Source: Spirosoma fluviale
GTDB lineage: Bacteria; Bacteroidota; Bacteroidia; Cytophagales; Cyclobacteriaceae
Direction of reading: 5' to 3'
NCBI GenBank assembly: GCA_945868725.1
Contig: CAMBMU010000024.1
Span: 1 to 32,579 of the forward strand
DNA: 32,579 bases
Both the position numbers and the translations under genes were made by a program. The notes below the pieces were generated by a model, which searched no databases, was not told where the DNA came from, and saw only the letters and a program-made list of their open reading frames with translations. Within the stretch, counting starts at the first letter, position 1. Every line of letters starts with the position of its first letter. Below are positions 1 through 8,903 of the stretch, piece after piece.

Positions 1-145
1 AGTAGCAGGTTTGATCGCAGCGATGATCCTTCAATTGTTCTACAACTACTTGGTGTCAAAAATTGACTCTTTGGTGAACGATATGGAAGATGCTTCCATT
101 TCATTTGTTGATATCTTGGTTAAGCACAAATTGACTGGTAAGTAA
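1..145 (+). CDS. MotA/TolQ/ExbB proton channel family protein, C-terminal fragment
   Basis: Only the last 47 codons are in the window (frame from base 2, stop TAA at 143-145). The visible part has a hydrophobic stretch (AGLIAAMILQLFYNYLV) followed by a short charged tail (KIDSLVNDMEDAS...LVKHKLTGK), which is how ExbB/TolQ proteins end after their last membrane helix. ExbB/TolQ forms the inner-membrane proton channel that, with ExbD, energises TonB-dependent outer-membrane transport or related envelope work. The assignment leans mostly on context: a small membrane protein and two ExbD genes follow on the same strand. The 5' end is outside the window, so length and start cannot be judged. Confidence 0.75.
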   Translation, partial: VAGLIAAMILQLFYNYLVSKIDSLVNDMEDASISFVDILVKHKLTGK

Positions 146-197
146 TTACCAGCTCAATCTACTTGCTCAATTAATAAAGTTATAAACAATTGAAACT

Positions 198-527
198 ATG
201 GATACTTACGATATAATGCTTTATGCCACCTATCTGCTTGCAGTAGTTGGTACCACCTTGTCCATCGTGATGCCGTTGATTAAGTCTTTGGATGATCCGA
301 AAGGATTGATGAAGTCTGGTCTAGGGGTATTGGGACTAGTTGCACTCTTCTTTATTTGCTACAGCCTTTCTGGCAACGAAGTATTGCCAAAGTTTGAAGG
401 GTCACCCTTTAATTTGACTCCCGGTTTGTCTCAATTGATTGGCGGAATGCTGGTTACGACTTACATTTTAACCATAGTTACAATAGTGGCTATCGTAGTG
501 ACAGAACTTACTAAAGCTGTTAAATAA
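198..527 (+). CDS. Small membrane protein of the ExbB/ExbD operon, unknown function
   Basis: A 109-aa protein with three predicted membrane segments, at about residues 7-27, 38-57 and 79-104, and almost no soluble domain. No named family is recognised. It lies 52 bp after the ExbB-like stop and one base before the first ExbD start, so it is almost certainly co-transcribed and co-translated with them. That position suggests an accessory subunit of the proton-channel complex, but this is inference from context only. The ATG at 198 is the only sensible start. Confidence 0.75.
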   Translation: MDTYDIMLYATYLLAVVGTTLSIVMPLIKSLDDPKGLMKSGLGVLGLVALFFICYSLSGNEVLPKFEGSPFNLTPGLSQLIGGMLVTTYILTIVTIVAIVVTELTKAVK

Positions 528-528
528 A

Positions 529-1164
529 ATGGCAAAAAGTAAAAATAGAATGGGTAATGAGATCAATGCAGGATCGATGGCGGATATCGCCTTCCTTCTG
601 TTGATCTTCTTCCTCGTGACTACTACTATTGCTTCGGACAAGGGGATTCTAAATGTCCTTCCTCCGAAGCAGGATCCTAATGTGCCACCCCCAGACATCA
701 AGAAAAACGAGCGAAATATCTTCAACGTCTTGATCAATGCCAACAACGACTTGTTGGTTGAAGGGGAATACAGAAGGAAAGCAGAAGGTCTTGATAAAGA
801 TTTCAAAGAATTTATCATGAATTTTGGAGCTCCGGATGAGGATGCTGTGGCATTGTTCAACTCTTTTCCAGCTTCCTTACAAGGGCAAGCCCAAAGAAGA
901 CCTGATTCATCGGATCACCCTGGTGAGGCAGTAATCTCCATTAAGACGAACAGAGGTACTAGCTATGCTGTTTTCCTCGAGGTTTTCGATTTAGCCAAAA
1001 AGGCTTATTTCGATGTGTATTCAGAAAGAGTAGGACTTACTGCTGATGAATATAGAGCCCTAACTGGTGATGATGAAGCTTCTAAAGCACTTCAAGACAA
1101 GGGCAAAGAAGGGATTCCTATGGCGATCTCTATTGCTGAACCTGATAAAGTAGGAGGAAACTGA
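529..1164 (+). CDS. exbD: ExbD/TolR family biopolymer transport protein (first copy)
   Basis: A 211-aa protein with the ExbD layout: a short cytoplasmic N-terminus, one membrane helix at about residues 16-36 (MADIAFLLLIFFLVTT) containing the conserved aspartate that carries protons, and a periplasmic domain. The periplasmic part is longer than in the 155-aa second copy and includes an insertion (about residues 75-125) between the first strand region and the conserved 'AVISIKTNRGTSYAVFLEV' region. The ATG follows the stop of the preceding gene by one base, and the next ExbD starts one base after this stop, so translation is tightly coupled. Function in the ExbB-ExbD motor is known for the family; the specific TonB partner is not visible here. 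Confidence 0.9.
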   Translation: MAKSKNRMGNEINAGSMADIAFLLLIFFLVTTTIASDKGILNVLPPKQDPNVPPPDIKKNERNIFNVLINANNDLLVEGEYRRKAEGLDKDFKEFIMNFGAPDEDAVALFNSFPASLQGQAQRRPDSSDHPGEAVISIKTNRGTSYAVFLEVFDLAKKAYFDVYSERVGLTADEYRALTGDDEASKALQDKGKEGIPMAISIAEPDKVGGN

Positions 1165-1165
1165 T

Positions 1166-1633
1166 ATGGCAAAGTTTAGAAAGAAAAAATCAGGTGGTGG
1201 ACAGCAAATTGACACCTCTGCCCTTCCAGATATCATTTTCATGTTGTTGTTCTTCTTCATGGTGACCACCGTTTTGAGAGAACAAGATGTGTTAGTTGAT
1301 CAGAAAATTCCTCAGTCTACTCAGCTTCAAAAGCTGCAGAATAAGACCTTGATTTCCTACATTTTCATTGGAAAGCCAAAAAACACGAGTCTTTACGGTA
1401 CTGAACCTAGAGTTCAAGCCAATGATGTGTTGATTAGCTCTCCAGAGATCGTGCAATGGGTAAATCAGGAACGTGATAAATTACCTGAAGCGGATCGTAC
1501 CTCAATCACCATCTCTATGAAAGTAGATAAAGAAGTGAAGATGGGTCCTATCTCTGACGTGCAGACTGAATTGCGAAATGCTGATGCACGTAAAGTCTTG
1601 TATGCTTCTACTAAAAAAACTGAGATAGACTAA
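1166..1633 (+). CDS. exbD: ExbD/TolR family biopolymer transport protein (second copy)
   Basis: A 155-aa ExbD paralogue with a basic N-terminus (AKFRKKKSGGG), a helix at about residues 20-38 (LPDIIFMLLFFFMVTTVL) carrying the conserved aspartate, and a periplasmic domain. Two different ExbD genes in tandem after ExbB is a common Bacteroidota arrangement and may give heteromeric ExbD assemblies. The operon ends here, with an intrinsic terminator 20 bp downstream. Identity is firm at family level; which envelope process it powers is not shown by the sequence. Confidence 0.92.
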   Translation: MAKFRKKKSGGGQQIDTSALPDIIFMLLFFFMVTTVLREQDVLVDQKIPQSTQLQKLQNKTLISYIFIGKPKNTSLYGTEPRVQANDVLISSPEIVQWVNQERDKLPEADRTSITISMKVDKEVKMGPISDVQTELRNADARKVLYASTKKTEID

Positions 1634-1652
1634 TAATCTTTCTCGTATATTG

Positions 1653-1685
1653 AAAGCCATTCGCCTAGCGAATGGCTTTTTTTAT
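1653..1685 (+). terminator. Intrinsic terminator of the ExbB/ExbD operon
   Basis: An 11-bp perfect stem (AAAGCCATTCG at 1653-1663, CGAATGGCTTT at 1669-1679) with a 5-nt loop is followed by a run of T. It sits just after the second exbD stop. The upstream-most ATG of the next reading frame (1672) lies inside the 3' arm, which argues against that start for the following gene. Confidence 0.9.
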
Positions 1686-1695
1686 TCCTGCCTTT

Positions 1696-3009
1696 ATGAA
1701 CACCCACCCAACCTCCAACAAGAAAGTTCAACGTGCATGGGTCATGTACGATTGGGCAAATTCGGTATACAGTCTGGTGATCTCTGCTACGATATTTCCA
1801 GTGTATTACAATAGTGTCACGCAAGCTTCAGATGGCTCCGATACCGTTTCTTTCTTCGGCTGGGAAGTCGTCAATACGGTGTTGTATTCCTATTCGATCT
1901 CGTTTTCATTCCTGGTGGTTGCCTTGCTGGCTCCCTTGCTTTCGGGCATTGCAGATGCCGCTGGTAATAAATTGAGCTTTATGAAGTTCTTTGTGTACAT
2001 GGGGGCCCTATCCTGTATTTCCTTATTCTTTTTTACGGGTGAAAACCTAGAATTTGGAATTATTTGCAGCATTTTAGCAAGTGTTGGATTTTCAGGAAGT
2101 ATCGTATTTTACAATTCCTTTTTGCCTGAAATAGCCAAAGAAGATGAGTTTGATATGCTTAGTGCCAAAGGTTTTGCATTTGGCTACATCGGGAGTGTGA
2201 TTCTTCTAGTTTTTAATTTGATGATCATTCAAAATCCCGATTGGTTTGGGATGCCTGCAGGAAGTTTTGCTCCTCGCTTTTCTTTCGTAGTTACCGGCAT
2301 CTGGTGGATCGGATTTGCCCAGATCCCTTTTCGAGTTTTACCCAATAACCCCTACAAGAAATCTATTTCGGCTGACTACCTCTTGAAAGGATATCGGGAG
2401 GTGAACATGGTGTTTAAGGAACTCCGAGCTATGCCTGTAGTGAATCGATTTTTAGCTTCCTTTTTCTTTTATTCGGTGGGGGTACAAACGGTGATGTTTT
2501 TGGCTGCATCCTTTGGAGATAAGGAGCTCGGCATGCCGGGAGACCAATTGATCTTAACGGTATTGATTATTCAATTAGTAGCCATAGGAGGGAGTTACTT
2601 TTTTGCTTTTGTGTCCCGAAGGTTTGGAAATAAAACGAGTATGGTGATCATGATCCTAATCTGGATGGGGATCTGTGTAGCAGCCTATTTTGTCAATTCG
2701 GTCTACCAATTTTATACGCTAGCCTTTGTAGTGGGTCTAGTGATGGGTGGGATTCAGTCCCTTTCCCGTGCTACGTATGCCAAGCTTATTCCAACCACAA
2801 CTACTGATCATGCTTCCTTTTTCAGTTTCTTTGACCTGACAGAAAAAGTCGCAGTCGTCCTTGGAACCGCTACCTACGGAGCTATCGAACAGTTGACTGG
2901 AAGCATGCGAAACTCAGCCTTGTTCCTAGTCATTTACTTTGTGCTTGGAATGATCTTTTTGAGTCGGTTGAAATTACCCGAGAGGAAATCGCTTTCGCCT
3001 CAAACCTAA
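1696..3009 (+). CDS. MFS transporter, UMF1 (Atg22-like) family
   Basis: A 437-aa polytopic membrane protein with about 12 hydrophobic segments. The N-terminal signature (KKVQRAWVMYDWANSVYSLVI) is typical of the bacterial UMF1 family, related to the yeast vacuolar effluxer Atg22. A GGIQSLSRATYAKLIP stretch in the second half is also characteristic. The ATG at 1696 is chosen because an earlier in-frame ATG (1672) lies within the preceding terminator stem and the family normally begins shortly before the MYDWANS motif. The next gene (nnr) starts 3 bp after this stop. Substrate is unknown; amino acid or small-solute export would be a guess. Confidence 0.88.
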   Translation: MNTHPTSNKKVQRAWVMYDWANSVYSLVISATIFPVYYNSVTQASDGSDTVSFFGWEVVNTVLYSYSISFSFLVVALLAPLLSGIADAAGNKLSFMKFFVYMGALSCISLFFFTGENLEFGIICSILASVGFSGSIVFYNSFLPEIAKEDEFDMLSAKGFAFGYIGSVILLVFNLMIIQNPDWFGMPAGSFAPRFSFVVTGIWWIGFAQIPFRVLPNNPYKKSISADYLLKGYREVNMVFKELRAMPVVNRFLASFFFYSVGVQTVMFLAASFGDKELGMPGDQLILTVLIIQLVAIGGSYFFAFVSRRFGNKTSMVIMILIWMGICVAAYFVNSVYQFYTLAFVVGLVMGGIQSLSRATYAKLIPTTTTDHASFFSFFDLTEKVAVVLGTATYGAIEQLTGSMRNSALFLVIYFVLGMIFLSRLKLPERKSLSPQT

Positions 3010-3012
3010 AAT

Positions 3013-4479
3013 ATGTTGAAAATTCTTTCGGCTTCGGAAATTGCCAATTTGGATCACATCCACTTGGGAAAGCTGGGGGTTTCCAATCATACCTTTATGG
3101 AGCTTGTGGCGCAGCGCTTTGTGAGCTGGTTTCAAAAGCAGGACTTTTCTTCATCTACTACGATAGTAATTTGTGCTGGTCCAGGCAACAATGGGGGTGA
3201 TGGGCTAGCTATTGCACGAATCCTCTTCTCTTTAGGATTCTCCGTCGAGGTAGCTACCTGCTTTTCGGCGAATGCCAATTTAGCTACCGACTGCAAACAG
3301 AATCGTTCGCTGCTTCCCACACAAATTCCTACCTACCCGTTGGATTCTTCGCCGTTGCCGGATGGAGGTATCTTGATCGATGCCTATTTGGGGATTGGTT
3401 GCAAAGGCATACTCCGAGAAGAAGCGCTTTTGCGAATCGAAAAAATCAATTCGTTTGGAGGAAAAATCATCGCGCTAGACCTGCCTAGTGGTTTGCCAGC
3501 CGATACGATTCTATCTGGAGTAGCAGTAAAAGCAGACCTCACGGTAACCTTGGGTTTCCCAAAGTTGTCTCTACTCCTTCCAGAGCATGCCGAATACACC
3601 GGTGAGCTCGTGGTGCTCGATATAGGCTTTGCCGAAGAGGAACTGGAGGAATTCTCGGCTACCACCTTTTTCTTGGAAGAGAAGGATGTTCTGCCGCTCC
3701 ATCGTAGGTTCCACCGTTTTGCACACAAGGGAGATTTTGGAAAGGTGCTCTTGGTGGCGGGCAGCAAAGGAAAAATAGGGGCTGCGATTTTGGCCGCCAA
3801 AGCCGCATTTCGAACGGGCTCTGGTTTGGTGACTTGCTTAATTCCTGAGGAGGAACGTGGTGCCCTTGCCGCAGCGGTGCCTGAAGCCATGTGTATATTT
3901 GACAACTTGTCTGATGTTGCTGCTTACGATGCGATTGGCATTGGACCAGGTTTAGGCTTGAATCAAGGCGAAACACTTAAGAAGGTTCTTTCCGCTATCC
4001 ACAAGCCAGTCGTACTGGATGCCGATGCGCTAAATTGCCTGGCGAAGGATTCGAGCATTTGGGCTCTGATTCCCAAGGGGAGTATCCTTACTCCTCATTT
4101 GAAGGAATTTGACCGCCTGTTTGGAACATCTACTACGCATCTCGAGCGGATGGCTAAAGCCAAAGCCTGCTGCCTTAAATACGGGCTGAATCTTGTCCTC
4201 AAAGGGGCTAATTCCCTATGCAGCCTTGAAGATGGGCGGCAGGTATTTAACTCTTCCGGAAGCAAGTACATGGCCACTGCTGGGATGGGTGATGTATTGA
4301 CTGGTATGTTGACTTCCTTCTTGGGTCAAGGGTATTCCCCAGAAAATGCGGTTCTTTGCGCGGTGTTTCACCATGGATTGGCAGGTGAGCTAGCTGGTGA
4401 GAATTACCTTCGTGGCACGATGGCTTGGGATTTGATCGATGCCATTCCACAAACCTATCTTCGCATCGGCCTGGACTAG
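3013..4479 (+). CDS. nnr: Bifunctional NAD(P)H-hydrate repair enzyme (epimerase + ADP-dependent dehydratase)
   Basis: A 488-aa fusion repairing hydrated NADH/NADPH. The N-terminal half (about 1-215) is the YjeF_N epimerase that interconverts R- and S-NAD(P)HX, with the GPGNNGGDG motif at residues 56-64. The C-terminal half (about 230-488) is the ribokinase-like ADP/ATP-dependent (S)-NAD(P)HX dehydratase, with GPGLG at 311-315, a DADALN motif near 338, and GMGDVLTG at about 424-431 containing the catalytic aspartate D427. Both domains look intact and total length is normal for the fusion. It is packed 3 bp behind the UMF1 transporter, so the two are probably one transcript. Confidence 0.96.
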   Translation: MLKILSASEIANLDHIHLGKLGVSNHTFMELVAQRFVSWFQKQDFSSSTTIVICAGPGNNGGDGLAIARILFSLGFSVEVATCFSANANLATDCKQNRSLLPTQIPTYPLDSSPLPDGGILIDAYLGIGCKGILREEALLRIEKINSFGGKIIALDLPSGLPADTILSGVAVKADLTVTLGFPKLSLLLPEHAEYTGELVVLDIGFAEEELEEFSATTFFLEEKDVLPLHRRFHRFAHKGDFGKVLLVAGSKGKIGAAILAAKAAFRTGSGLVTCLIPEEERGALAAAVPEAMCIFDNLSDVAAYDAIGIGPGLGLNQGETLKKVLSAIHKPVVLDADALNCLAKDSSIWALIPKGSILTPHLKEFDRLFGTSTTHLERMAKAKACCLKYGLNLVLKGANSLCSLEDGRQVFNSSGSKYMATAGMGDVLTGMLTSFLGQGYSPENAVLCAVFHHGLAGELAGENYLRGTMAWDLIDAIPQTYLRIGLD

Positions 4480-4492
4480 CTTCAGTCTAATC

Positions 4493-4569
4493 TATTTCCA
4501 CTTTATTTCCACCTTATTTCCCTTCTATTTCCACCTTATTTCCATCGTATTTCTACCCTATTTCTATTT
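4493..4569 (+). repeat. 11-bp tandem repeat (7 units) upstream of an MFS gene
   Basis: Seven consecutive 11-bp units fill this stretch in perfect register. The consensus is TATTTCCACCT, with units such as TATTTCCACTT, TATTTCCATCG, TATTTCTACCC and TATTTCTATTT. The array begins 13 bp after the nnr stop and ends 12 bp before the ATG of the next gene, so it fills almost all of the intergenic spacer. The top strand is strongly pyrimidine-rich. Confidence 0.93.
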
Positions 4570-4581
4570 TTAAATTTTTCC

Positions 4582-5769
4582 ATGAAACAAGAGAAAGCCT
4601 TACTCTGGACCCTGGCAGCCATCAATTTTATCCATATCGTGGATTTCATGATGCTGATGCCCCTCGGCCCCCAACTGATGCGTTTGTTTGACATCAGCCC
4701 CAGTGAGTTTGCTTTTTTAGTTTCTTCCTACACCTTCAGTGCTGGAGTTTCCAGTTTCTTTGGGGCCTTTATCTTGGATCGTTTTGACCGGAAGAAGATT
4801 TTAATTTGGGTGTATGTGGGCTTCACCCTAGGAACCCTAGCCTGTGCCTTGTCTCCAAGTTACCCTATTTTGCTGCTGGCTAGAGTGGTGTCTGGAATTT
4901 TTGGAGGGCTAACCTCTGCCTTGATTCTAGCCATCATTGGGGATGTGGTGCCCGATGAGCGCCGCGGTAGAGCCATGGGCTTGGTGATGTCTGCCTTTTC
5001 CTTCGCCTCCGTGATGGGCGTACCTTTGGGACTCTTTTTGGCGAGCTTATCCGATTGGCATACGCCTTTCTATATTTTAGCTGCCTTGTCCATTGTGAGC
5101 ATGGGAATGATTGTAAAGTTTATTCCTTCCATCACAGGACACGTGAACAGTGGTGTCAAGCGCCCCCATCCCTTTGAAGTGATCAGCAGGGTCACGAGCA
5201 ACCCCAACCAAATGCGAGCCATCACCCTTTCCATCATGATGATGCTGGGGCAATTTATGATCATCCCTTTTTTGAGTCCCTACAATGTGGCCAATGTGGG
5301 CTTTTCAGAACTGCAGCTGACCTATGTGTACATGGCTGGGGGAGCCTTCACCATGTTTACCTCTCCTTGGGTAGGCAAGCTGGCCGACAAACATGGAAAG
5401 CTGAAGATCTTTACCATTTTCATGGTGCTCAATCTAATTCCAATCGCAATCATCACCCACTTAGGTGTCACCCCTATAGCATTGGTGCTTGTGGTGACCA
5501 CCCTGTTTTTTGTCACCTCCAACGGACGCTATGTCCCAGCTGCAGCCTTGATTACAGGTACCGCGCAACCTGAAAATCGAGGTAGTTTTTTGAGTTTCAA
5601 TTCTGCCGTGCAGCAGCTGGCAGCGGGCTTTGCTTCCTTGCTAGCGGGCTTCTTGATTGGAGAGAATGAGTTGGGGCAATTGACCAATTTCAATTACGTG
5701 GGCTACTTGGCGATTTTCTTCAGTATACTTTGCATTCCCTTGGCTTGGCGTATCAAAGTGGTTAGCTAA
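4582..5769 (+). CDS. MFS transporter, AraJ-like efflux permease type
   Basis: A 395-aa protein with about 12 membrane segments and no large soluble domain. The cytoplasmic loop after helix 2 carries the MFS motif A (LDRFDRKKIL, about residues 65-74). A charged loop (DVVPDERRGRAMG, about residues 122-134) precedes helix 5. The overall pattern is that of COG2814 arabinose-efflux-type permeases, many of which export drugs or sugars; the actual substrate cannot be read from the sequence. It follows the 11-bp tandem array and converges on asnS, whose terminator overlaps this gene's last bases. Confidence 0.88.
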   Translation: MKQEKALLWTLAAINFIHIVDFMMLMPLGPQLMRLFDISPSEFAFLVSSYTFSAGVSSFFGAFILDRFDRKKILIWVYVGFTLGTLACALSPSYPILLLARVVSGIFGGLTSALILAIIGDVVPDERRGRAMGLVMSAFSFASVMGVPLGLFLASLSDWHTPFYILAALSIVSMGMIVKFIPSITGHVNSGVKRPHPFEVISRVTSNPNQMRAITLSIMMMLGQFMIIPFLSPYNVANVGFSELQLTYVYMAGGAFTMFTSPWVGKLADKHGKLKIFTIFMVLNLIPIAIITHLGVTPIALVLVVTTLFFVTSNGRYVPAAALITGTAQPENRGSFLSFNSAVQQLAAGFASLLAGFLIGENELGQLTNFNYVGYLAIFFSILCIPLAWRIKVVS

Positions 5770-5800
5770 AAAAAACACCTCCAAAATTGAATTCTGGAGG
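5768..5800 (-). terminator. Intrinsic terminator of asnS
   Basis: Read on the minus strand, a hairpin with stem CCTCCA/TGGAGG (5795-5800 with 5778-5783) and extra pairing of AATT segments in the loop is followed by TG and eight T. The T tract overlaps the TAA stop of the converging MFS gene at 5767-5769, so the two transcription units share this sequence. Confidence 0.8.
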
Positions 5801-5822
5801 CGCTTTAAGTGATTGGAATTCC

Positions 5823-7274
5823 TTAGAATTCTGCATTCCCAGGGGTTCTTGGGAAGGCAATGACATCGCGGATATTTCCCATGCCTGTGACAAACAATAC
5901 CATGCGCTCAAACCCGAGTCCAAAGCCGGCGTGTGGCGTAGCGCCAAACCTTCTAGTATCAAGGTACCAGCTAAGTTCTTCGGTTGGGATGTGCATTTCT
6001 TCCATGCGTTGGCTGAGCCTATCTAGTCGCTCTTCCCGCTGAGAGCCACCTACGATCTCTCCAATGCCAGGAAACAAAATGTCCATGGCTGCTACCGTTT
6101 TTCCATCCTCGTTTTGACGCATATAGAAGGCTTTGATGCCTTTCGGGTAGTCGGTGAGGATCACGGGTTTTTTGAAATGCTTTTCAACTAAGTAGCGCTC
6201 GTGTTCGGATTGTAAATCTGTACCCCATTCTTCGATGAGGTAGTGGAATTTCTTCTTTTTGTTGTGGTTGGAGTTGCGTAGGATATCGACTGCCTCGGTA
6301 TAGGTAAGGCGAACAAAGTCATTCTCTACCACAAACTTCAGCTTATCCAGAAGGCCAAGTTCCGCCCGCTGCTCGGTAGGCTTGGTTTGCTCTTCCTCTG
6401 CTGCACGCTGGTCCAAAAAGGCCAGGTCCTCAGCGCAATGGTCAAGTGCGTAGCGAATGATGTATTTCAAGAAGTCTTCGGCCAAGTTCTGGTTGTCCTC
6501 GGCGTCGTAGAATGCCATTTCGGGTTCAATCATCCAAAACTCCGCCAGGTGGCGCGTAGTGTTTGAGTTTTCCGCTCGGAAGGTAGGTCCAAAGGTGTAC
6601 ACCTCAGCCAATGCCATGGCAGCAAGCTCTCCTTCCAATTGGCCAGAAACCGTCAGGTTAGTTTCTCGTTCAAAAAAGTCCTTGCTGTAGTCTATCTTCC
6701 CGTCTTCGGTTTTGGGAGGATTGCTGAGGTTGAGGGTCGTTACTTTGAAAGTTTCCCCGGCACCTTCCGCATCGGATGCGGTGATGATCGGTGTGTGGAT
6801 GTAGAAAAATCCTTTGGTGTTAAAATAGGTATGTACTGCATAAGCTAGCGCATGCCGCACACGGAATACAGCACTAAAGGTATTGGTTCGCATGCGGAGG
6901 TGTGCGATCTCTCGGAGAAATTCTAGGGAATGCTTTTTAGGTTGCAGTGGATATTTTTCCGGGTCTGATTCGCCCAAAACTTCAATGTGTGTAGCATTCA
7001 GTTCAGAATGCTGACCAGCGCCTTGGGAGGCAATCACCGTACCTATGATTTTCAAACAGGCGCCGGTGCTGCACTTTTTGAGGACTTCTTCGGCGATGAC
7101 ATTGGGGTCGGCCACTACCTGGTAATTGGTAATGATGGAGCCGTCATTGAGCGCGATGAAGGAAACATTCTTGTTGCTTCGCTTGGTGCGTACCCAGCCC
7201 ATGAGGGTGATCTCTTGTCCGATCAGGTCTTGTTCCAGGATGGTCTTGATTTTGACCCGTTTGTTGAATGCCAT
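5823..7274 (-). CDS. asnS: Asparagine--tRNA ligase
   Basis: A 483-aa class IIb aminoacyl-tRNA synthetase that charges tRNA-Asn. An N-terminal OB-fold anticodon-binding domain (about 1-110, with '[23 protein letters not shown]') precedes the catalytic core. Motif 2 is seen as FRAE at residues 232-235, in the context [20 protein letters not shown], and motif 3 as GLGFER at 452-457. The protein ends with the AsnRS-typical [15 protein letters not shown]. About 70 residues between the OB fold and motif 2 region, and a basic/charged insertion near '[19 protein letters not shown]', resemble other Bacteroidota AsnRS. Start and length are normal. It is divergent from rpoN. Confidence 0.97.
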   Translation of the reverse strand: MAFNKRVKIKTILEQDLIGQEITLMGWVRTKRSNKNVSFIALNDGSIITNYQVVADPNVIAEEVLKKCSTGACLKIIGTVIASQGAGQHSELNATHIEVLGESDPEKYPLQPKKHSLEFLREIAHLRMRTNTFSAVFRVRHALAYAVHTYFNTKGFFYIHTPIITASDAEGAGETFKVTTLNLSNPPKTEDGKIDYSKDFFERETNLTVSGQLEGELAAMALAEVYTFGPTFRAENSNTTRHLAEFWMIEPEMAFYDAEDNQNLAEDFLKYIIRYALDHCAEDLAFLDQRAAEEEQTKPTEQRAELGLLDKLKFVVENDFVRLTYTEAVDILRNSNHNKKKKFHYLIEEWGTDLQSEHERYLVEKHFKKPVILTDYPKGIKAFYMRQNEDGKTVAAMDILFPGIGEIVGGSQREERLDRLSQRMEEMHIPTEELSWYLDTRRFGATPHAGFGLGFERMVLFVTGMGNIRDVIAFPRTPGNAEF

Positions 7275-7375
7275 GTGTAGTGGGGTAGAGGAAGGGGAAA
7301 ACGACCTCTTTAAATTTAGTAGAATGCAAAAAAACGATTAAATCACCTTTTTATCAAAAAATTGACGCTTTTTCC

Positions 7376-7383
7376 TAAATTTG
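7376..7383 (+). promoter_or_regulatory. Possible -7 promoter element for rpoN
   Basis: TAAATTTG matches the Bacteroidota primary sigma -7 consensus TAnnTTTG and lies 62 bp before the rpoN start, in the asnS-rpoN divergent spacer. No well-placed -33 TTTG is seen at the usual 19-21 nt, so this is a weak call. Confidence 0.35.
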
Positions 7384-7445
7384 AATGTGCAGTTTTCCTT
7401 GAAAGCATGCTCCTTTTCCGCAAATAAGTGGTTTGATTCATTTCA

Positions 7446-8903
7446 ATGCAAAAGTTAACGCTTTCTCAGTCACTCTCTCAAAAACTTTCTCCGCAGCAGA
7501 TTCAGTTTATCAAGCTGCTGCAGGTGCCTACGGCGGAGCTGGATGCCCGTATAGAAGAAGAGCTTGAAATCAATCCTGCTTTGGAAGAAGGCAAGGTGGA
7601 AGAGAGTGAATCTTCCGGAGAAGAAGATTTCGATGAGGGATTTGGAGACGAATACGGGCAAGAGTCCAATGAGGTCAATGTAGACGACTACCTAGATGAT
7701 GACTATGGGGGCTACAAAATGCAGGGGGATGGCAACTACAATCCGGATGATGAGGATCGGGAAATTCCTTTTTCTGCACCAAGTTCCTTGCACGAACAGC
7801 TGATTACCCAGTTGAACTTTTTGAAGCTGGATGAGCGGCAGCGACTCATTGGAGAGCAACTGATTGGAAGCATTGAGAACGATGGCTATATCCGACGTGA
7901 ATTGACCTCCATCATCAATGACCTGGCTTTTTCCCAAAATGTGGAAACAGACAGTGATGAGCTTGAAGAAATTCTACGCAAAATCCAGACTTTTGATCCT
8001 GCTGGCATTGCAGCAAGAAGCCTGCAAGAATGCTTAATCATCCAGTTGGAGCGTAAGGAGCATCCCGATGATCCTGCTGTTCAAGATGCCTTAGCCATCA
8101 TTCAGGATTGCTTTGAGGAGTTTACCAAAAAGCATTATCCAAAAATTCAAAAACGCCTCAACTTAGATGAGGAGGAGATCAAGGTAGCTGTGCAGCTTAT
8201 CACGCGACTCAATCCCAAGCCTGGAGGAGTTGCAGATGGTTTAGTACTTACCCAGTACGTAATCCCAGACTTTATTTTGACGATCAATGGAGGAAAGTTT
8301 GAGATTCTTTTGAATTCAAAAAATGCTCCAGAGCTTCGGATCTCACGTTCCTACTCGGAGCTGTTTGACACCTACGACAAGAGCGACAAGAAGGATAAAA
8401 AACTCAAGGAGACGGTGTCTTTTGTCAAGCAGAAGTTGGACTCTGCCAAGTGGTTTATTGATGCGATCAAACAGCGGCAAAATACTTTGCTTAGAACTAT
8501 GGAGGCAATTCTTCAGTACCAAACTCTTTTTTTTGTAGATGGAGATGAGGCGGCCCTTCGTCCCATGATCTTAAAAGATATTGCAGAAAAGATAGATATG
8601 GACATTTCTACTGTTTCCCGAGTGGCGAATAGTAAGTCCATTCAAACCGAATTTGGGGTATTTCCTTTGAAGTACTTTTTCTCTGAAGGCATCGCTACAG
8701 ATAGTGGCGAGGACGTCAGTAACCGAGAGGTAAAATCGGTGCTTCAGGGCATGGTGGATGCAGAGGACAAAAAGAAGCCCTTGTCCGACGACAAGCTGGT
8801 GAAAATGTTGAATAAAAAAGGCTACAATATTGCCCGTCGTACAGTTGCCAAGTATCGGGAGCAGCTTCAGATTCCGGTGGCTAGACTACGAAAAGAACTC
8901 TAG
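7446..8903 (+). CDS. rpoN: RNA polymerase sigma-54 factor
   Basis: A 485-aa sigma-54. Region I (about 1-50) is glutamine/leucine-rich (LTLSQSLSQKLSPQQIQFIKLLQVP) and is the part that needs an activator ATPase. Region II (about 51-100) is highly acidic (EEDFDEGFGDEYGQ, DDYLDDDYGG). It is followed by the core-binding domain (about 110-300), the HTH domain (DISTVSRVANSKSIQT) and the RpoN box ARRTVAKYRE at residues 463-472, which contacts the -24 element. All regions are present and full length. The stop codon overlaps the next gene's GTG by one base (TAGTG). Confidence 0.97.
   Translation: MQKLTLSQSLSQKLSPQQIQFIKLLQVPTAELDARIEEELEINPALEEGKVEESESSGEEDFDEGFGDEYGQESNEVNVDDYLDDDYGGYKMQGDGNYNPDDEDREIPFSAPSSLHEQLITQLNFLKLDERQRLIGEQLIGSIENDGYIRRELTSIINDLAFSQNVETDSDELEEILRKIQTFDPAGIAARSLQECLIIQLERKEHPDDPAVQDALAIIQDCFEEFTKKHYPKIQKRLNLDEEEIKVAVQLITRLNPKPGGVADGLVLTQYVIPDFILTINGGKFEILLNSKNAPELRISRSYSELFDTYDKSDKKDKKLKETVSFVKQKLDSAKWFIDAIKQRQNTLLRTMEAILQYQTLFFVDGDEAALRPMILKDIAEKIDMDISTVSRVANSKSIQTEFGVFPLKYFFSEGIATDSGEDVSNREVKSVLQGMVDAEDKKKPLSDDKLVKMLNKKGYNIARRTVAKYREQLQIPVARLRKEL

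Noticed and set aside
1672..1695. Earlier ATG for the UMF1 transporter
   Set aside because: It lies in the 3' arm of the ExbB/ExbD terminator, and the extra eight residues do not fit the family start.
3384..3905. Long antisense frame inside nnr
   Set aside because: The sense strand encodes a fully intact two-domain enzyme; the antisense product is low-complexity Ser/Pro/Lys-rich.
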